From the NCBI RefSeq assembly GCF_000226115.1, contig NC_016458.1:1984001-2048000 (forward strand): a stretch of 64,000 nucleotides of DNA, read 5' to 3'. Each line of letters starts with the position of its first letter. The first letter of the stretch is position 1. A program made the position numbers and the translations under genes. Shown piece by piece: positions 34,990 through 47,268 of this stretch. The notes beneath the pieces are model-generated. The model ran no database searches. It was not told where the DNA came from and was given only the letters and a program-made list of their open reading frames with translations. Source of the DNA: Thermothielavioides terrestris NRRL 8126. Lineage: Eukaryota > Ascomycota > Sordariomycetes > Sordariales > Chaetomiaceae.

Positions 34990-35494
34990 GATTGCGGTTT
35001 TTGGTGATCACGGATTTCGCTCGGTTCGATAGTGCTGGTATCGAAGAGCGAAATTCTGATTGTCGCGATGATGAAGTAGAATTGACTGCGCGCGGTTTCA
35101 GCAGCCTGCGTTTGGGAGTGGATGGATGCGTTGGGGCCACTGCTGGCCTGCGGCCCCACCCGCAAAATTCGTAGGGTTCTGTGCCCTCTCCAGGGCGGCC
35201 GTGCTGTGATTGGCTTGCGTGGCGGTTAGCTGTGGCTGCGGGGTGGCTTAACACAGCAACGAGTTAAGCGAGGCAAGTTTCTTGGCTTGCTCAATCCATT
35301 CATTCATTCACCTTGAGCTCTTGACCCTGTGCATTCACAGCACGTGGGCGTGGGTGTGAGTGAGTGAGTAAGTGATTGTAGCATGGGAAACCTATCGTCT
35401 CGCATACATTCTGCTCTGTCCATTTGCAGTTTCTCTCTCTTCTCTCCTCTACCGACTTGACATTCCTCCGCCGCATCACCCCTCGGCAAACTTG
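34990..35494. other. Intergenic between uS19 and galactanase
   Basis: 505 bases. The part next to 34990 is the uS19 promoter and the part next to 35495 the galactanase 3' end. A CATTCATTCATTC repeat lies at about 35298-35310. Confidence 0.5.
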
Positions 35495-37091
<1,597 letters not shown>

Positions 37092-38390
37092 TCAATCCTC
37101 TTCCTCTGCCACCCGCCACACAAGCTTCTCCCCCGACACTGCCTGGGACCTCAGCAGGTTGAGTGCGTTCTGTGCTCGCTCAAGCAGCGTCTTGCCCTCC
37201 ACGAACCTCTGCTTGTTGGGTTGCACAACGCCCTGTTCTAGCAGCGTAGGAACAATCTCGGCCTGAAGATGTTCCTTGAAGAACTCGTTCTGCCGGGCCA
37301 AAACTTGTCAGCCGTCCATACCACAACAGAAGGGGAAAGCAAGCAGGCCCGTCTTGATTCAGCTTACCCTTGCGTAAAAGTGTGTCCTTGTTCCCTTCAC
37401 ATCAACGCCTTCTCTCCACTCTCCCGGCAGCACCTTGCTCACGTCCATCTCGTACTCCGGCACCTGGTCTTCGCTCGCGTGGACATTGATCACTGGCAAC
37501 ATAACCGCAACATTGCTCCCGGGCTCGGCGATTTTGGTCAACGGTCGCAGTGTCCCCTCCTTCGAGCCGATGCAGTCCACAATTGACGGCAGCTTGGGTC
37601 CATTTGCAACCCTCCCCTTGACCCTCTCCACATACCCCAAGATCTCGTCAACCACACCCGCATTCCTGTAGTCGAAGCACTCCTTCGCCCCCAACGCTTT
37701 CAGGCTGTCGTGATGCTTACCGCTCGCGACAGCCAGCACGTTCCGGTAGCCCCAATGCCTCAGCACCTGGAGCACGTACATGCCCACACTGCTCGCAGCG
37801 CCCCACACCAGAACCAGCTCGTCGGCCCTGGGCGGCGTCCACCCCTGAGGCACGGGCCAGGGCAGCTCAAGGCCCAGATCGGCGGTGATCGCATGGAACG
37901 CGGTCACCAGGTTGGTCGGCACGCCGACGGCCTCGGCCAGCGTCAGGTTCGGCGGCAGCTTGCTGACGCGCCAGGTGGGCTGGGTGACGTAGGTCTGGGC
38001 GCCGGCGGCCTCGGCGGAGCCGTCCATGGCGAAGCCGAACACCTGGTCGCCCACGCGCAGGCGCGAGTCGGCAGACGACGCGCCCCCGCGCCCGCGCCCG
38101 CCGAGCGCGACCACGGTGCCGGCGAAGGACGACCCCATGGGGAAGGGCGTCGTGCTCACCAGCAGGCCGCCGTCGGCGCGGTGCAGGTCCAGCGGCGAGG
38201 AGGACGTCCAGGTCACGTGGATGAGCACTTCGCCGTCGCCGGGTGGGACGGTGGGAAGGTTGGTGATCTCCAGCGGCTGCCGGATGGCGGTGATGACGAC
38301 CGCCGGGTGAGTGGGGGGGACTGAGGCGGGAAGAGCAGCCATATTGTTGTTGTTGTTGCTGTCTTTGGAATCAGGGGAAGAAGCGTTCAA
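37092..38390 (-). CDS. MDR-superfamily (zinc-type alcohol dehydrogenase-like) oxidoreductase
   Basis: Exons 38390-37368 and 37289-37092, 406 residues. The N-terminal GroES-like half carries VLIHVTWTSSSPLDLHRADG and FPMGSSFAGTVVALG; the C-terminal half has the NAD(P)-binding WGAASSVGMYVLQVLRHWGY and GAKECFDYRN. No zinc ligands of the classical CGxCxxD kind are seen, so it is probably a zinc-free enoyl/quinone reductase-like member. Such proteins may act alone or as trans-enoyl reductases in polyketide pathways; no polyketide synthase is present here, so substrate is unknown. A longer than usual loop (GGRGRGGASSADSR) and an N-terminal Asn/Ser tract before the domain are probably disordered. Confidence 0.88.
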
Positions 38391-39395
38391 GATGGGAGAC
38401 AGATTTGCGCAGCCAGTTGACAGAGAAGGTCAGACCGGGTTCGTTGAAGTCCGGGTGAGGTCATGGTGAGCGCGGACACCTGAGACAATTTATCTTGACG
38501 GCCAGGTCCGATCGGATACGGAGAGGTAACTCCTCCTGTGTAACGTTGATGGCCCTCGGCTTGTGCTTTGTTGTTGCCCCTGAATCCATCGCGTCTCAGT
38601 CGACAGACAAATTTGTCAGCGGCGTCCATTAATAAGCTGGACAGGGGCCGGTCAGTTGGTTGTGATGTCATCTGCGGTTGTGTTCGGTATGAACTCCTTC
38701 GAATCATCGCGAATCCAGTGCTACGGTGCTCGCACGTGAAGGGAAGGTAGTAAGTTCTGTCAAGAGTAGGCGAGACAAACAGGCGGGCGCCGTGTCTGTG
38801 CCGAGCCTGGGCCGAAGTTCTTAACTGTGCTTTGCAAACTCGGGCCGCTGGTCTGTTCGGCCTGCAGTACCGAATACACTAACGTTGGCCTTTGGTTCAA
38901 GTCGCTGTCCTGTCAGTGTGCCTTGGAGCTTCGCCGGATATACACGTCACGCAGCTCGGTAGGTGTTCACCACGGATGTCTGCACTTTTTGGGCCAAGTC
39001 CTGTGTGATCCTTCGTTGGTGCCTTGGGCGGATGCATGAGTATACGGGTCGGATTGTTAAGCAGAGTTACACAGCAGTGTTAGTGGCAGCTGTGGCGTTC
39101 GGGAGAAGCTCGGCAGACAACCTTGGTTTCTTTTGACGTCGCCTCCGCGCCTCGACGCACGAATGAACTGGGAACGCGTCGCGCAATGCCGAGTCGTTTT
39201 CAACACGATCCGGTCCAAGGCCCCAGTTGATGCTTGGCGTTGACGTTGAATCCGTTACGCAGACGGACAACGTATTACAGGATCGGGCCGGCAGAGAATG
39301 CAGCGGTGGCTGCGTTGATGCGACATTGATCCGACGCGACGCGACCGAAGTGCCATCGCCGTCCCGCGCAGCCAGCTTCTCCGCCGCTGCCCGCC
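38391..39395. other. Divergent intergenic (MDR/glutaredoxin)
   Basis: 1.0 kb, no supported ORF or strong repeat. Confidence 0.5.
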
Positions 39396-40251
39396 ATGCC
39401 GTCCCCAAGACGTCTCCGTGTGCTCGTGTACCTCGTCTTTGCCGGCTTTGTTACCCTGCTCTTCTTTACCTCGCGGGCCCGGCACGCGCGAGAGGCCGAC
39501 ACACGGTCGCTGCGAGACTTCTACTCCAAAACCGCAGCCGCGATCGACAAGGCGCACGGCGAGACGGTGATGGCGAAGCACGATGTGGACGCGGACGGGG
39601 ACATCGATGCCGACGACGACGTTCTCGCCAGGGAGATGGCCGCCCGGCTGCGGCAGGCCGAGCAAAGGGCGAAGGACAGCGCCGAGGCCAAGGGACCAAG
39701 CAAGCCGGACCCACCCGAAAAGGTGATCGGCGTGGGGAGCGCCGCGAAAGGGCAGGAAAGGGGCGGTCCCAAGGCGAAGGCCGAAGTCGAGGTCAAAGAA
39801 TCTGAGGAGGAGGACCCTGAAGTGGAGGTGCAGCTGAACGATATCCTGAAGAAGGCTCCAGGTACGTGACGTCGCCGGCCGTGTGCCCGCTGGACATGAC
39901 TGCTGACCTGCCCTTGTCACGGCGCTAGTGATCATCTTTTCCAAATCATACTGCCCATACTCGAAGCGGGCGAAAGGCATCCTGCTCGAGAAATACGTCA
40001 TCGAGCCTACGCCCTACGTGGTCGAATTGGACCTGCATCCGCTGGGGCCAAAAATACAGGCAAGGCTCGGCGAAATGACGGGAAGGAAGACGGTGCCGAA
40101 CATCATGGTTTACGGCAAAAGCATTGGTGGCGGCGACGACATTGCTGCTCTGGACCGGGAGAAGGCCCTCGCCGACAAGATCACGTCGCTCGGGGGAAGC
40201 CGCGTCCAGGTGTCTGAGCGCTTTGTCGGAAGTTCGCAAAAGAAAGACTAG
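39396..40251 (+). CDS. Membrane-anchored monothiol-like glutaredoxin (Grx6/7 type)
   Basis: Exons 39396-39861 and 39929-40251, 262 residues. Residues about 8-26 (RVLVYLVFAGFVTLLFF) form a single N-terminal TM anchor, as in the early-secretory-pathway glutaredoxins Grx6/Grx7 of yeast. A charged linker of about 110 residues follows, with a DVDADGDIDADDD acidic repeat. The glutaredoxin domain starts at the exon 2 border: VIIFSKSYCPYSK with Cys164 and Ser167 (CPYS active site), then TVPNIMVYGKSIGGGDD for glutathione binding. CPYS, with one cysteine, fits the monothiol group. Luminal redox or iron-sulfur-related function is inferred from the family. Confidence 0.92.
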
Positions 40252-40905
40252 CCGCCCCGCCGTTAAACTCTGGCTCGCCCGACGCAGGCCTGCCGATGCA
40301 AGGCTTGGCCGTGTCCTCTGTCCGACCTAGGACTCTCCCGAAGCCTGTCTGCTCAGCGGCCCAACCGGCCTGCCGACCCTGGTGCCAAGGCCATATCGAC
40401 TTCGCAGGCTTTGCATGGAGCCAAGTTCTTTACGTGGTCAATGTTGGGCAGTCTGGCGGAATCAGCCGCGTGCATGCCTCTTTGCACCACATGTTTTGTG
40501 TGTGTGGCGAGGCAACACCGTCTGTGCAGGCTTTAGCTGGTCCGTCTTGCGGCTGGCTTTCGGTTCAATGTCCTGACACTACAGCGCGTAGGTTGGAAGC
40601 ATGGAAGTCTCGGTGTCTGCACCTTGAAGCCCCGAGGTCTACGGCCCCTACGCCTCCATGAACCTGATGAAGGGGGAATCGCACTTCAAGCACTCGATAG
40701 CGCGATCCTAGGTGCGGCGAAACCAGACCTTTGACGAGATGCCGCGGGAAGCGTCTTGGGCTGCAAAACGGCTCAATGAGGGAATAGGCGGCGAGATTCT
40801 TCAGGTCGCATGATGGTCCTTCACATACAAGCGGCACCTCCATCTTGCTGTCGCCTGCACCTTGCAAGCGCTTCATGGGCAGAGGCGGCGTCAACTCGAG
40901 GAACT
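40252..40905. other. Intergenic
   Basis: 0.65 kb after the glutaredoxin gene; no supported feature. Confidence 0.5.
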
Positions 40906-41442
40906 ATGGCGTCGGTCCCCGGGGGCTGCATCTGCTACATTAATAACACCGGCTCCGTGCCTTTCCCTCTTGAATTCTCCGCTTCTCGTGCTTCGTCTAC
41001 ACGTCGGGATCCTGCTCTGGTCACCCACGCCTCCTCCTCTCAATCAGATTTGCCTGCTTCATTCCGCAAGCACAAGACTTACACCGCTCTCTGTAAGACA
41101 TATGACAGAATTCTCTTCAAGGTCCCTGAGCTTGTCGTCTGCATCGCCGAGAAGTTGTGCCTACGAGAGCTCTGGTCTCTGATGAGCAGCTCCAAGGGCC
41201 TCTACACCTTGATCAAGACGAGCTCGCGACCGCGGCGCGGTCTTCGAGGAGGTGGTCCTCCAGCAAGGAACGTTCCCAACGGCGCGTTGCTCCTCTCCAC
41301 GGAAGCACAGCGCCGCCCCGGCCTGGTTTGCCATTTCTTCGACGCCTGTCCAGGGAGAGCTCAGAAGACGAGACTCGTGGGACCAGGACTTCGATGGGTC
41401 CCGTCGCGCGTCCTCCAGCCCCTCCACCAGGTCATAATATGA
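40906..41442 (+). pseudogene. Doubtful F-box-like fragment
   Basis: One + frame from a Met at 40906 to 41442 reads 178 residues. About residues 67-95 (ILFKVPELVVCIAEKLCLRE and onward) resemble the start of an F-box: hydrophobic, with the VPELVV..IAEKL pattern. After SKGLYTLIKTSS the composition changes to Arg/Pro/Gly-rich, while two other frames between 41157 and 41675 look at least as coding-like. This suggests an unrecognised intron, frameshifts, or no gene. Function is unknown; F-box proteins normally recruit substrates to SCF ubiquitin ligase. Confidence 0.25.
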
Positions 41443-42144
41443 TGGATGCCTTCCCTGAGGACATCTTGGCGGGGGAGGAGAGCGACGGCGAGGAGCGCAG
41501 GGAGGGCGGCGAGGCGGAGGACGGGGGGAAGGGGAATTCGAGGTCAGGTTCTCGTACTTCTGCGCCGTCCTTCAAGCCCCCCGATTTTACTTTGAATAGT
41601 AAGTTGTGGGATAGACAGGGTGCGCTCTGGGAATATATTGTGTCAATTAGACTATACTGTTGTTTCCTGTATTGATGACATCCATCGTTGAACGCCTTGC
41701 CGTTTCCACCGGTTGACGTTGAGTTATCGCTGTGGTCGTCGTTCACTTAGTTGGGCGTTGTTGTTGTCTAAGAGGCTGCCAGTGCAATGCCCTGTCGATC
41801 GCCAGCAACAAGAGGGCGCTCTTTTTCAAGAACCCTTCTTGTTGCTCCTCTCATTCAACGTTTTGATGCTCTGTTATGCTGATCAGCTGAAATTCCCCTT
41901 CAGCGGGCCTCTATGCAGCTGCATCAAGAGACATTAATAAGGCAAGCACTCGGTCTTCTCCGGCGATAGCAATGTGAATGTACAGAGCTCTCGTTTTTCA
42001 ATTCGGGAGCCAGATATAGGGTTTAGCCTGTTGAAGCGGTGCATAACCGCCAGAAACCAGAGCCTCCCTGCTTTTTCGACGCCGGAGTGATGGCAGGAGA
42101 TATGCCAAACGTTCGGAAACAAGATCCAACCCTCTATCAACGTG

Positions 42145-42161
42145 CCAGTACGGAGTACTGG
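42145..42161. repeat. Perfect hairpin, 7-bp arms, GGA loop
   Basis: CCAGTAC-GGA-GTACTGG. The TACGGAGTAC core is a short palindrome-like motif. Confidence 0.75.
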
Positions 42162-42453
42162 GCAAGCCATCAACGAGGAGATACCAAGCATGGAGGGATA
42201 CTGTGCAATACTCCAGGGGGTTACATTGGGTCAATGGGGGTGGCGGCGAAGCAATCCTTTCGCTGGAGGTTGGATATGAACCAAACCAATTGATTTCCAG
42301 GTTGTTTGGTCAAGTGCCGCCTCCCTACTTTCGCTTTATCCACAGTTACGGAGAATATTTACACTACCCTCCTCTGCAGCGTCAACCTCAATGCTTTTTC
42401 TGGAACCTCCCAGCTTCCGTTCACGAGTCCAACTCTCGCTACATCGGTACCTA

Positions 42454-42473
42454 CCTTGGCCGGCCGGCCAAGG
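42454..42473. repeat. 20-bp perfect palindrome
   Basis: CCTTGGCCGGCCGGCCAAGG with no central spacer, 540 bases upstream of the ferric reductase start. Confidence 0.85.
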
Positions 42474-43012
42474 ATCTTCGGCAACACCCGCCCGCTACTG
42501 GAGCTCCACGGGGAAGGAGGCTCCGGTACGGCGGGCAAGGGCTGCTAACTGGTGAGACCGATCGAGTTCGGCGGCCAAGAATAAGATGCACGAGTTGATT
42601 AACCGGCCGGCGTCCCGCGTAACCACCCCAAGGGTCATTTTAGGAAACTCGCTCAATCCCTCTCCGGACCTGCTCATGCCCGTCAAAATGATTGGCCAAA
42701 ACGTCATATATCCATGCCTCAAAACTTGCTCAATCGCTCTCGCGCCCCTGGACAAACCACTGCTGGCTTGAAACCCCCTCGAGGGCCCCTGGCAACGTCG
42801 GCATTCCTGATGCTGGTGTGAGTGCATCTGATGCGTCCACACCCGTCCGTCACGGGCTCGAGAGAAGGCTCGGCCTCCTCAGCCGGGGCCGGCAGGTGAC
42901 TCGAGGGAGGCATGCCGACCTTTTATCATGGATACTTGCCCCAAGTGGGCCGGCGAGCCACAGGAGCTCGCAGTCCTTTTTTGTTTTCTTCTTCTTGGGA
43001 CAGGGAAAGATC

Positions 43013-45563
43013 ATGACAGTCGGCATGTCCCGGTCTCGCTCGGGGCGCAACGCGCCCGTCATGGCCACCGCTAGCAAGTTCCTGATTCTGTCGCTGCTTT
43101 GGTTTGCCCACGACGCCAACGGCTCCAAGAACGGCATTGTCGGCTTTGGCATCTCGCTGTACCCGGATCTGTGCTGCCAGGCATGCCACGACTCGCTCTC
43201 GTCGCTCTACCTGACCTGCACCACCTTCACGGATGGCGGCGACATGGCGGGCATGGACATGAGGAAGAGGGACATGGGGGATATGATGATGATGGGCACG
43301 ACCAGCGACGAGTGCCGCGCCAACAACACGGCTTGGCTCCAGACGATGGCCTACTGCATCCAACAGAACTGCGACGCGGACGGCTATCCCGCCGACAAGC
43401 AGGCCGAGTGCTTCAGTAACCAGGCCGTCGCTGGCGCCCCCAAGCCGACCTTCCAGGAGAGTTTGCCCGCCGTGCCGCCGACCGTCGAGCTCCCGGCCGA
43501 TGCGGTGTGGCTCAATACCACCAGTCTGGTCAACAAGGACCTCTACTACTCCACGCACGGCACGCTGGCCGAATTTGGGCGGTCTGAGTACCTGCACACT
43601 AGATACTCGTACGTCTCCGTCTCTCCCTGTTTCTTTTCCCCTTTTTCTGGCCTAGGCTCACAGCCGATCGCCGTCTCTCTAGGGTGGCGCTCTATTTCGT
43701 CGTCATCGGCATCTGCATTGTCTGCGGTCTGCTGGCTCAGGCTGCGAGCGCGATCCCGAGATTTCAAAAGGCGCTGCAAGCTTCGGCTGTCTGGTCAAGC
43801 CTGCGTCGGCTCGTCTTTCTCCCGGCCCTGTTCGGCGGCCGACGTCTCGAACCGCTTCCCGGGTCCTTCGGTTACGTACCGGGCCGCGCGCTGAGCCTGT
43901 TCATTGCCGTCTACGTCGTCCTGAACATCATCTTCTCGGCCGTCTCCTTCGGCAGCTTCCAGCCGAACGTGTACTTCTTCTCCAAAGGGTTCGAACTGTG
44001 CGAGTATGTCGGCAATCGAACCGGCACTCTTAGCCTCGTCAACATGAGCATCGCCATCCTGTTTGCCGGCCGGAACAATGTCTTGATCGCCCTCACGGGC
44101 TGGTCCCAGACGACGTTTCTGACCTTGCATCGGTGGACTGCGAGGGTGGCGGCTATTCAGGCGGTGGTGCATTCCATCGTCTACACTCTGGCTTACTTCG
44201 AGCCCGGCTACGATGGGGCGTCGGCCTATGCCGCCAAAGCGGCAGAGTCTTTCTACGTATGTTTATCCCCCCCCCCCCCCCCCCACCTCTCCCCCCTTTT
44301 TGTTCCGCACCTAGTCTTCCAGCAGGCGCTGACGGAACCCCCCTTTTTGGGCGTGACAAGTGGTGGGGAATCATCGCGACCATCGCGATGTGCCTGGCGG
44401 TGGGTTTCGCGTTCCTGTGGCTTCGCGCGAGGTTCTACGAGAGCTTCCTGCTCCTCCACATCGCTCTTGTCATCCTCACTCTGGTCGGATGCTGGTACCA
44501 TCTGGTCCCTCATTTCGGCTTCGACTACGGGTACCAGGTCTGGCTCTACATCTGCTTCGCCTTCTGGGCTGCCGATCGCCTCGCCAGGCTGGCCCGTATC
44601 GGTTACTACAACACCCTCGGCGGGTCAAAGGCCGTCGTCGAGCCGGTCCCGGGCTGCGATAATATCATGCAGGTCACCGTCTTCCCGCGAGTTATCTCTG
44701 GCTTTGGGCCCGCGCAACACAGCTTCCTGTATCTCCCCGGATTGCAGGGCAGGTTTTGGGAGAGCCACGCCTTCAGCGTTGCGGGCTGGAGGACACCGGG
44801 ACGGGCACGGCGCACGGGGCCGGCTCCTGCCGCGCCCGCTCCAGAATTCGACAGCGACGAAAAGGAGACAAACGTGGAGCACTCCCGTGCTGTCCTGTCC
44901 GCGAATACGGAGGCCCAAACGCCGGGGCCCGCTGCCGTTCGGTTCCTCATCCGGGCGCATTCCGGCATCACATTAACGCTCAGGCGCCGCCTGTTGTCCT
45001 CACCTTCTCGCTCCAAGTTGGAACTGTCGGTCTACACCGAAGGGCCGTACGCGGGCCACCGAGCTACGCTCGCTCCGCTATTTGTTGCGGACACGATTAT
45101 ATGCGTCGCCGGCGGCATCGGTATCACGCACATACTTGGATTCGTCCAGGCGTACGCCAGTGGAAAGCTGCGAGAGAACGCGGGAGAATCACAGGGGAAG
45201 AGTCGAAACACCATGGAGGCGAAACGATTCATCCTAGCGTGGTCCGCTCGGGAGATGGCTCTGATCGAACACGTGAAGCAGAACTTCCTTGCCGATGTGG
45301 AGGGGGTCGAGTGCTGGTTTTGGTGCACAGACTCCTCCTTCACGTCGCCCAAGGACGAGTCGTCGGATGAGGGAGGCCAAGGAGTCAAGGCGGGAAGGAT
45401 GGATATCGAGTCTGTTCTGAGAGCCGCCGCTGAGCCCGGCCAGCAAACGGCTGTCTTGGTGTGCGCCCCTGGCGGCATGGCAGACGAGGTGACCCGGCAG
45501 GTCGTGAGATGCGTCAAGGACGGGCTGAAGGTGGAACTGGTGGAGGAAACGTTTGCCTGGTGA
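43013..45563 (+). CDS. Ferric reductase-like transmembrane NADPH oxidoreductase (FRE family)
   Basis: Moves electrons from NADPH via FAD and two hemes across the plasma membrane to reduce ferric or cupric ions. Exons 43013-43608, 43683-44256, 44361-45563; about 790 residues. After a hydrophobic leader (MATASKFLILSLLWFAHDANG) comes a Cys-rich ectodomain (CCQACHDSLSSLYLTCTTF) with a Met-rich patch (GGDMAGMDMRKRDMGDMMMM) that could bind metal. Bis-heme His pairs have 13 residues between: HRWTARVAAIQAVVH and HIALVILTLVGCWYH. FAD region: HSFLYLPG and HAFSVAGW. NADPH region: VAGGIGITHI and VCAPGGMADEV. The intron at 44257-44360 holds an 18-C run; its acceptor (ACAAG/TGGTGG) was chosen because it alone keeps frame into WWGIIATIAM. 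Starts at 43025 or 43061 are also possible. Confidence 0.9.
44267..44284. repeat. Homopolymer run of 18 C in an intron
   Basis: Lies ten bases inside intron 2 of the ferric reductase gene. Its length may be unreliable in assembly. Confidence 0.9.
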
Positions 45564-46109
45564 TTTCCGCTACGTAACTTAAACAAACTACTGCAAATTC
45601 GAACTGTATTCCCATGCAAAGACGTCGCAAGGACGCCGCCCAGTACACACGCCACGCTGAAGGGTTGTATGTGCCAACCGCGCCTGACTGATTTGGGCAG
45701 TAGCGAGACAACTCGGAACGAGGACTGCGGGATGATGCCCAGCCGGTCCTCTTACACAAAGATTAAATAGAGCAAACTTGCTCACCGGCAGGACCACCTT
45801 GCAGGGGTGTGTGGATGGGTAAACGTCCGAGTATTACGGGTGCCGTGGAAACCACAACTAAGATTCATCTAACGGTGGAGGCCAGGTTGAAGAAGGCACT
45901 GATGTTGCACCCCCTGGGCTCGGACTGTAATGTCTGTACATTGGGAGGCTCCGTCTAGTTACATAGATACAGTATGTCGATCTCTGCCAGAGAGACCGCG
46001 TGTCCGAGATCGCTGCCACTCTTCGTCGCCCCTTTTTCTCCTGAACCACGCAGTCCTTCCCACCAGGGCGGCAGCGCGACGTTCCACGAACCACACCAAC
46101 ATCGCCAAC
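45564..46109. other. Tandem intergenic, ferric reductase to opine dehydrogenase
   Basis: 546 bases; the open frame runs back to 45930 but the recognisable domain starts at the Met at 46110. No clear ATCWGATAA-type iron regulator site was seen. Confidence 0.5.
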
Positions 46110-47195
46110 ATGCAGACCAACGTGTCAATCGTTGGGGCCGGGCCAGCTGGATTTGCCCTTGCCGCCGATCTCCAACGACATGGAAAAGGGGTACTGTTGT
46201 ACGCCCACCCTACCCATCTTGGGCATGCCAACAGGGTGAGGGATAGAGGCTACCTGAAAGCCAGCGGCGCCCTGGAGGCTTGGGCAACCCTGCGCGTCAC
46301 CTCGGATATGGGCGAGGTGGTGGCGTTCTCCGAGACCATCATCCTCACCGTGCCCTCTACCGGCCAGGAGACGGTCCTGCGGGAACTCAAGCGTTTCGCT
46401 CTCCACCGGCACATCATCATCGCCGTCCCGGGCAACCTCTTCTCGCTCATCGCCGACCTGGACGTTGGATGCATATTCGAGACCAACCTCTCGCCATACT
46501 CGTGCAGGATGGAGGAAGACGGCCTGACGGTCCTCGGCCGGAAGAACCTCGTCTTCATCGCGCCGCTGCAGAGGGGCCTCAGCGCAGCCATCTACGACAC
46601 GGTCCGGGACATCTTCCCGGTGGAGCTCCGGTGGTGCAGCAGCGTCATCGAGGTCTGCCTGTCCAACGTCAACGGCGTGTTCCACCCGCTGATGATGCTG
46701 ATGAACGCCGGCCGGATCGAGAGCACCGCCGGCGACTTCCTGCTGTACCGGGACGGCCTGACGCGGTCCGTCGCCAACGCCATGCTCGCCGTCGACCGGG
46801 TGCGGATACAGATCGGCCAGGCGTTGGGGCTGCGCCTCAAGAGCGCGGTGGACATCTCGAACGAGTGCTACGGCCAGAGCTTCACCGACCTGGTCGACCT
46901 GGCCCAGAACTCGCCGCCGCACAACAGGCTGAAGGCCCCTTCGAGCATGAGCAACAGGAACATCTCGGAGGACGTTCCCGATCTGCTGGTTTGCTGGTAC
47001 AGCCTGGCGGAGAAGCTGGGCATAGACGCGACGCCCATCAAGGCGGTCATCGTTCTCGTCGAGATGGCGACCGGCAACGACTACCTCGGGACGGGGAGAA
47101 ATTTGCGGAGGTTACAGCTACAGGACATGTCGCTGGGCGAGCTCATTGGGAGATTCGGCGGGGAACCGTGCGACATGATCGCCAGTCGATTGTAA
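46110..47195 (+). CDS. Octopine/opine dehydrogenase-family NAD(P)-dependent enzyme
   Basis: Single exon, 361 residues. The N-terminal Rossmann fold opens at once with MQTNVSIVGAGPAGFALAAD (GxGxxG at residues 9-14), which fixes the start. The C-terminal all-helical domain contains the NVNGVFHPLMMLMNAGRIE segment with the Asn/His typical of the opine dehydrogenase family. Family members reductively join an amino acid or amine to a 2-keto acid. The family also covers proteins of unknown substrate, so the activity here is open. It converges with the MFS gene with only 73 bases between stop codons, and follows the ferric reductase in tandem. Confidence 0.87.
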   Translation: MQTNVSIVGAGPAGFALAADLQRHGKGVLLYAHPTHLGHANRVRDRGYLKASGALEAWATLRVTSDMGEVVAFSETIILTVPSTGQETVLRELKRFALHRHIIIAVPGNLFSLIADLDVGCIFETNLSPYSCRMEEDGLTVLGRKNLVFIAPLQRGLSAAIYDTVRDIFPVELRWCSSVIEVCLSNVNGVFHPLMMLMNAGRIESTAGDFLLYRDGLTRSVANAMLAVDRVRIQIGQALGLRLKSAVDISNECYGQSFTDLVDLAQNSPPHNRLKAPSSMSNRNISEDVPDLLVCWYSLAEKLGIDATPIKAVIVLVEMATGNDYLGTGRNLRRLQLQDMSLGELIGRFGGEPCDMIASRL

Positions 47196-47268
47196 GGAGA
47201 CTCAGGGAGGTGACGGTTCGAAATCAGCTAGAAGCAGCACCAGACGGCACGCAATCAATGCTTGTAAT

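Larger units (their letters stand above)
41443..43012. other. Long intergenic region upstream of ferric reductase
   Basis: 1.6 kb. It contains two clean inverted repeats (42145-42161 and 42454-42473). Small ORFs have no recognised domains. The last part is the ferric reductase promoter and leader. Confidence 0.5.

Noticed and set aside
42692..43012. N-terminal extension of the ferric reductase frame
   Set aside because: Low-quality composition; signal-peptide-like start lies at 43013-43061.
44133..44360. Reading through the poly-C run as a poly-Pro stretch of the ferric reductase
   Set aside because: The region has a clear GTATGT donor after ESFY and removal restores a family-like join; poly-Pro is not expected within the TM domain.
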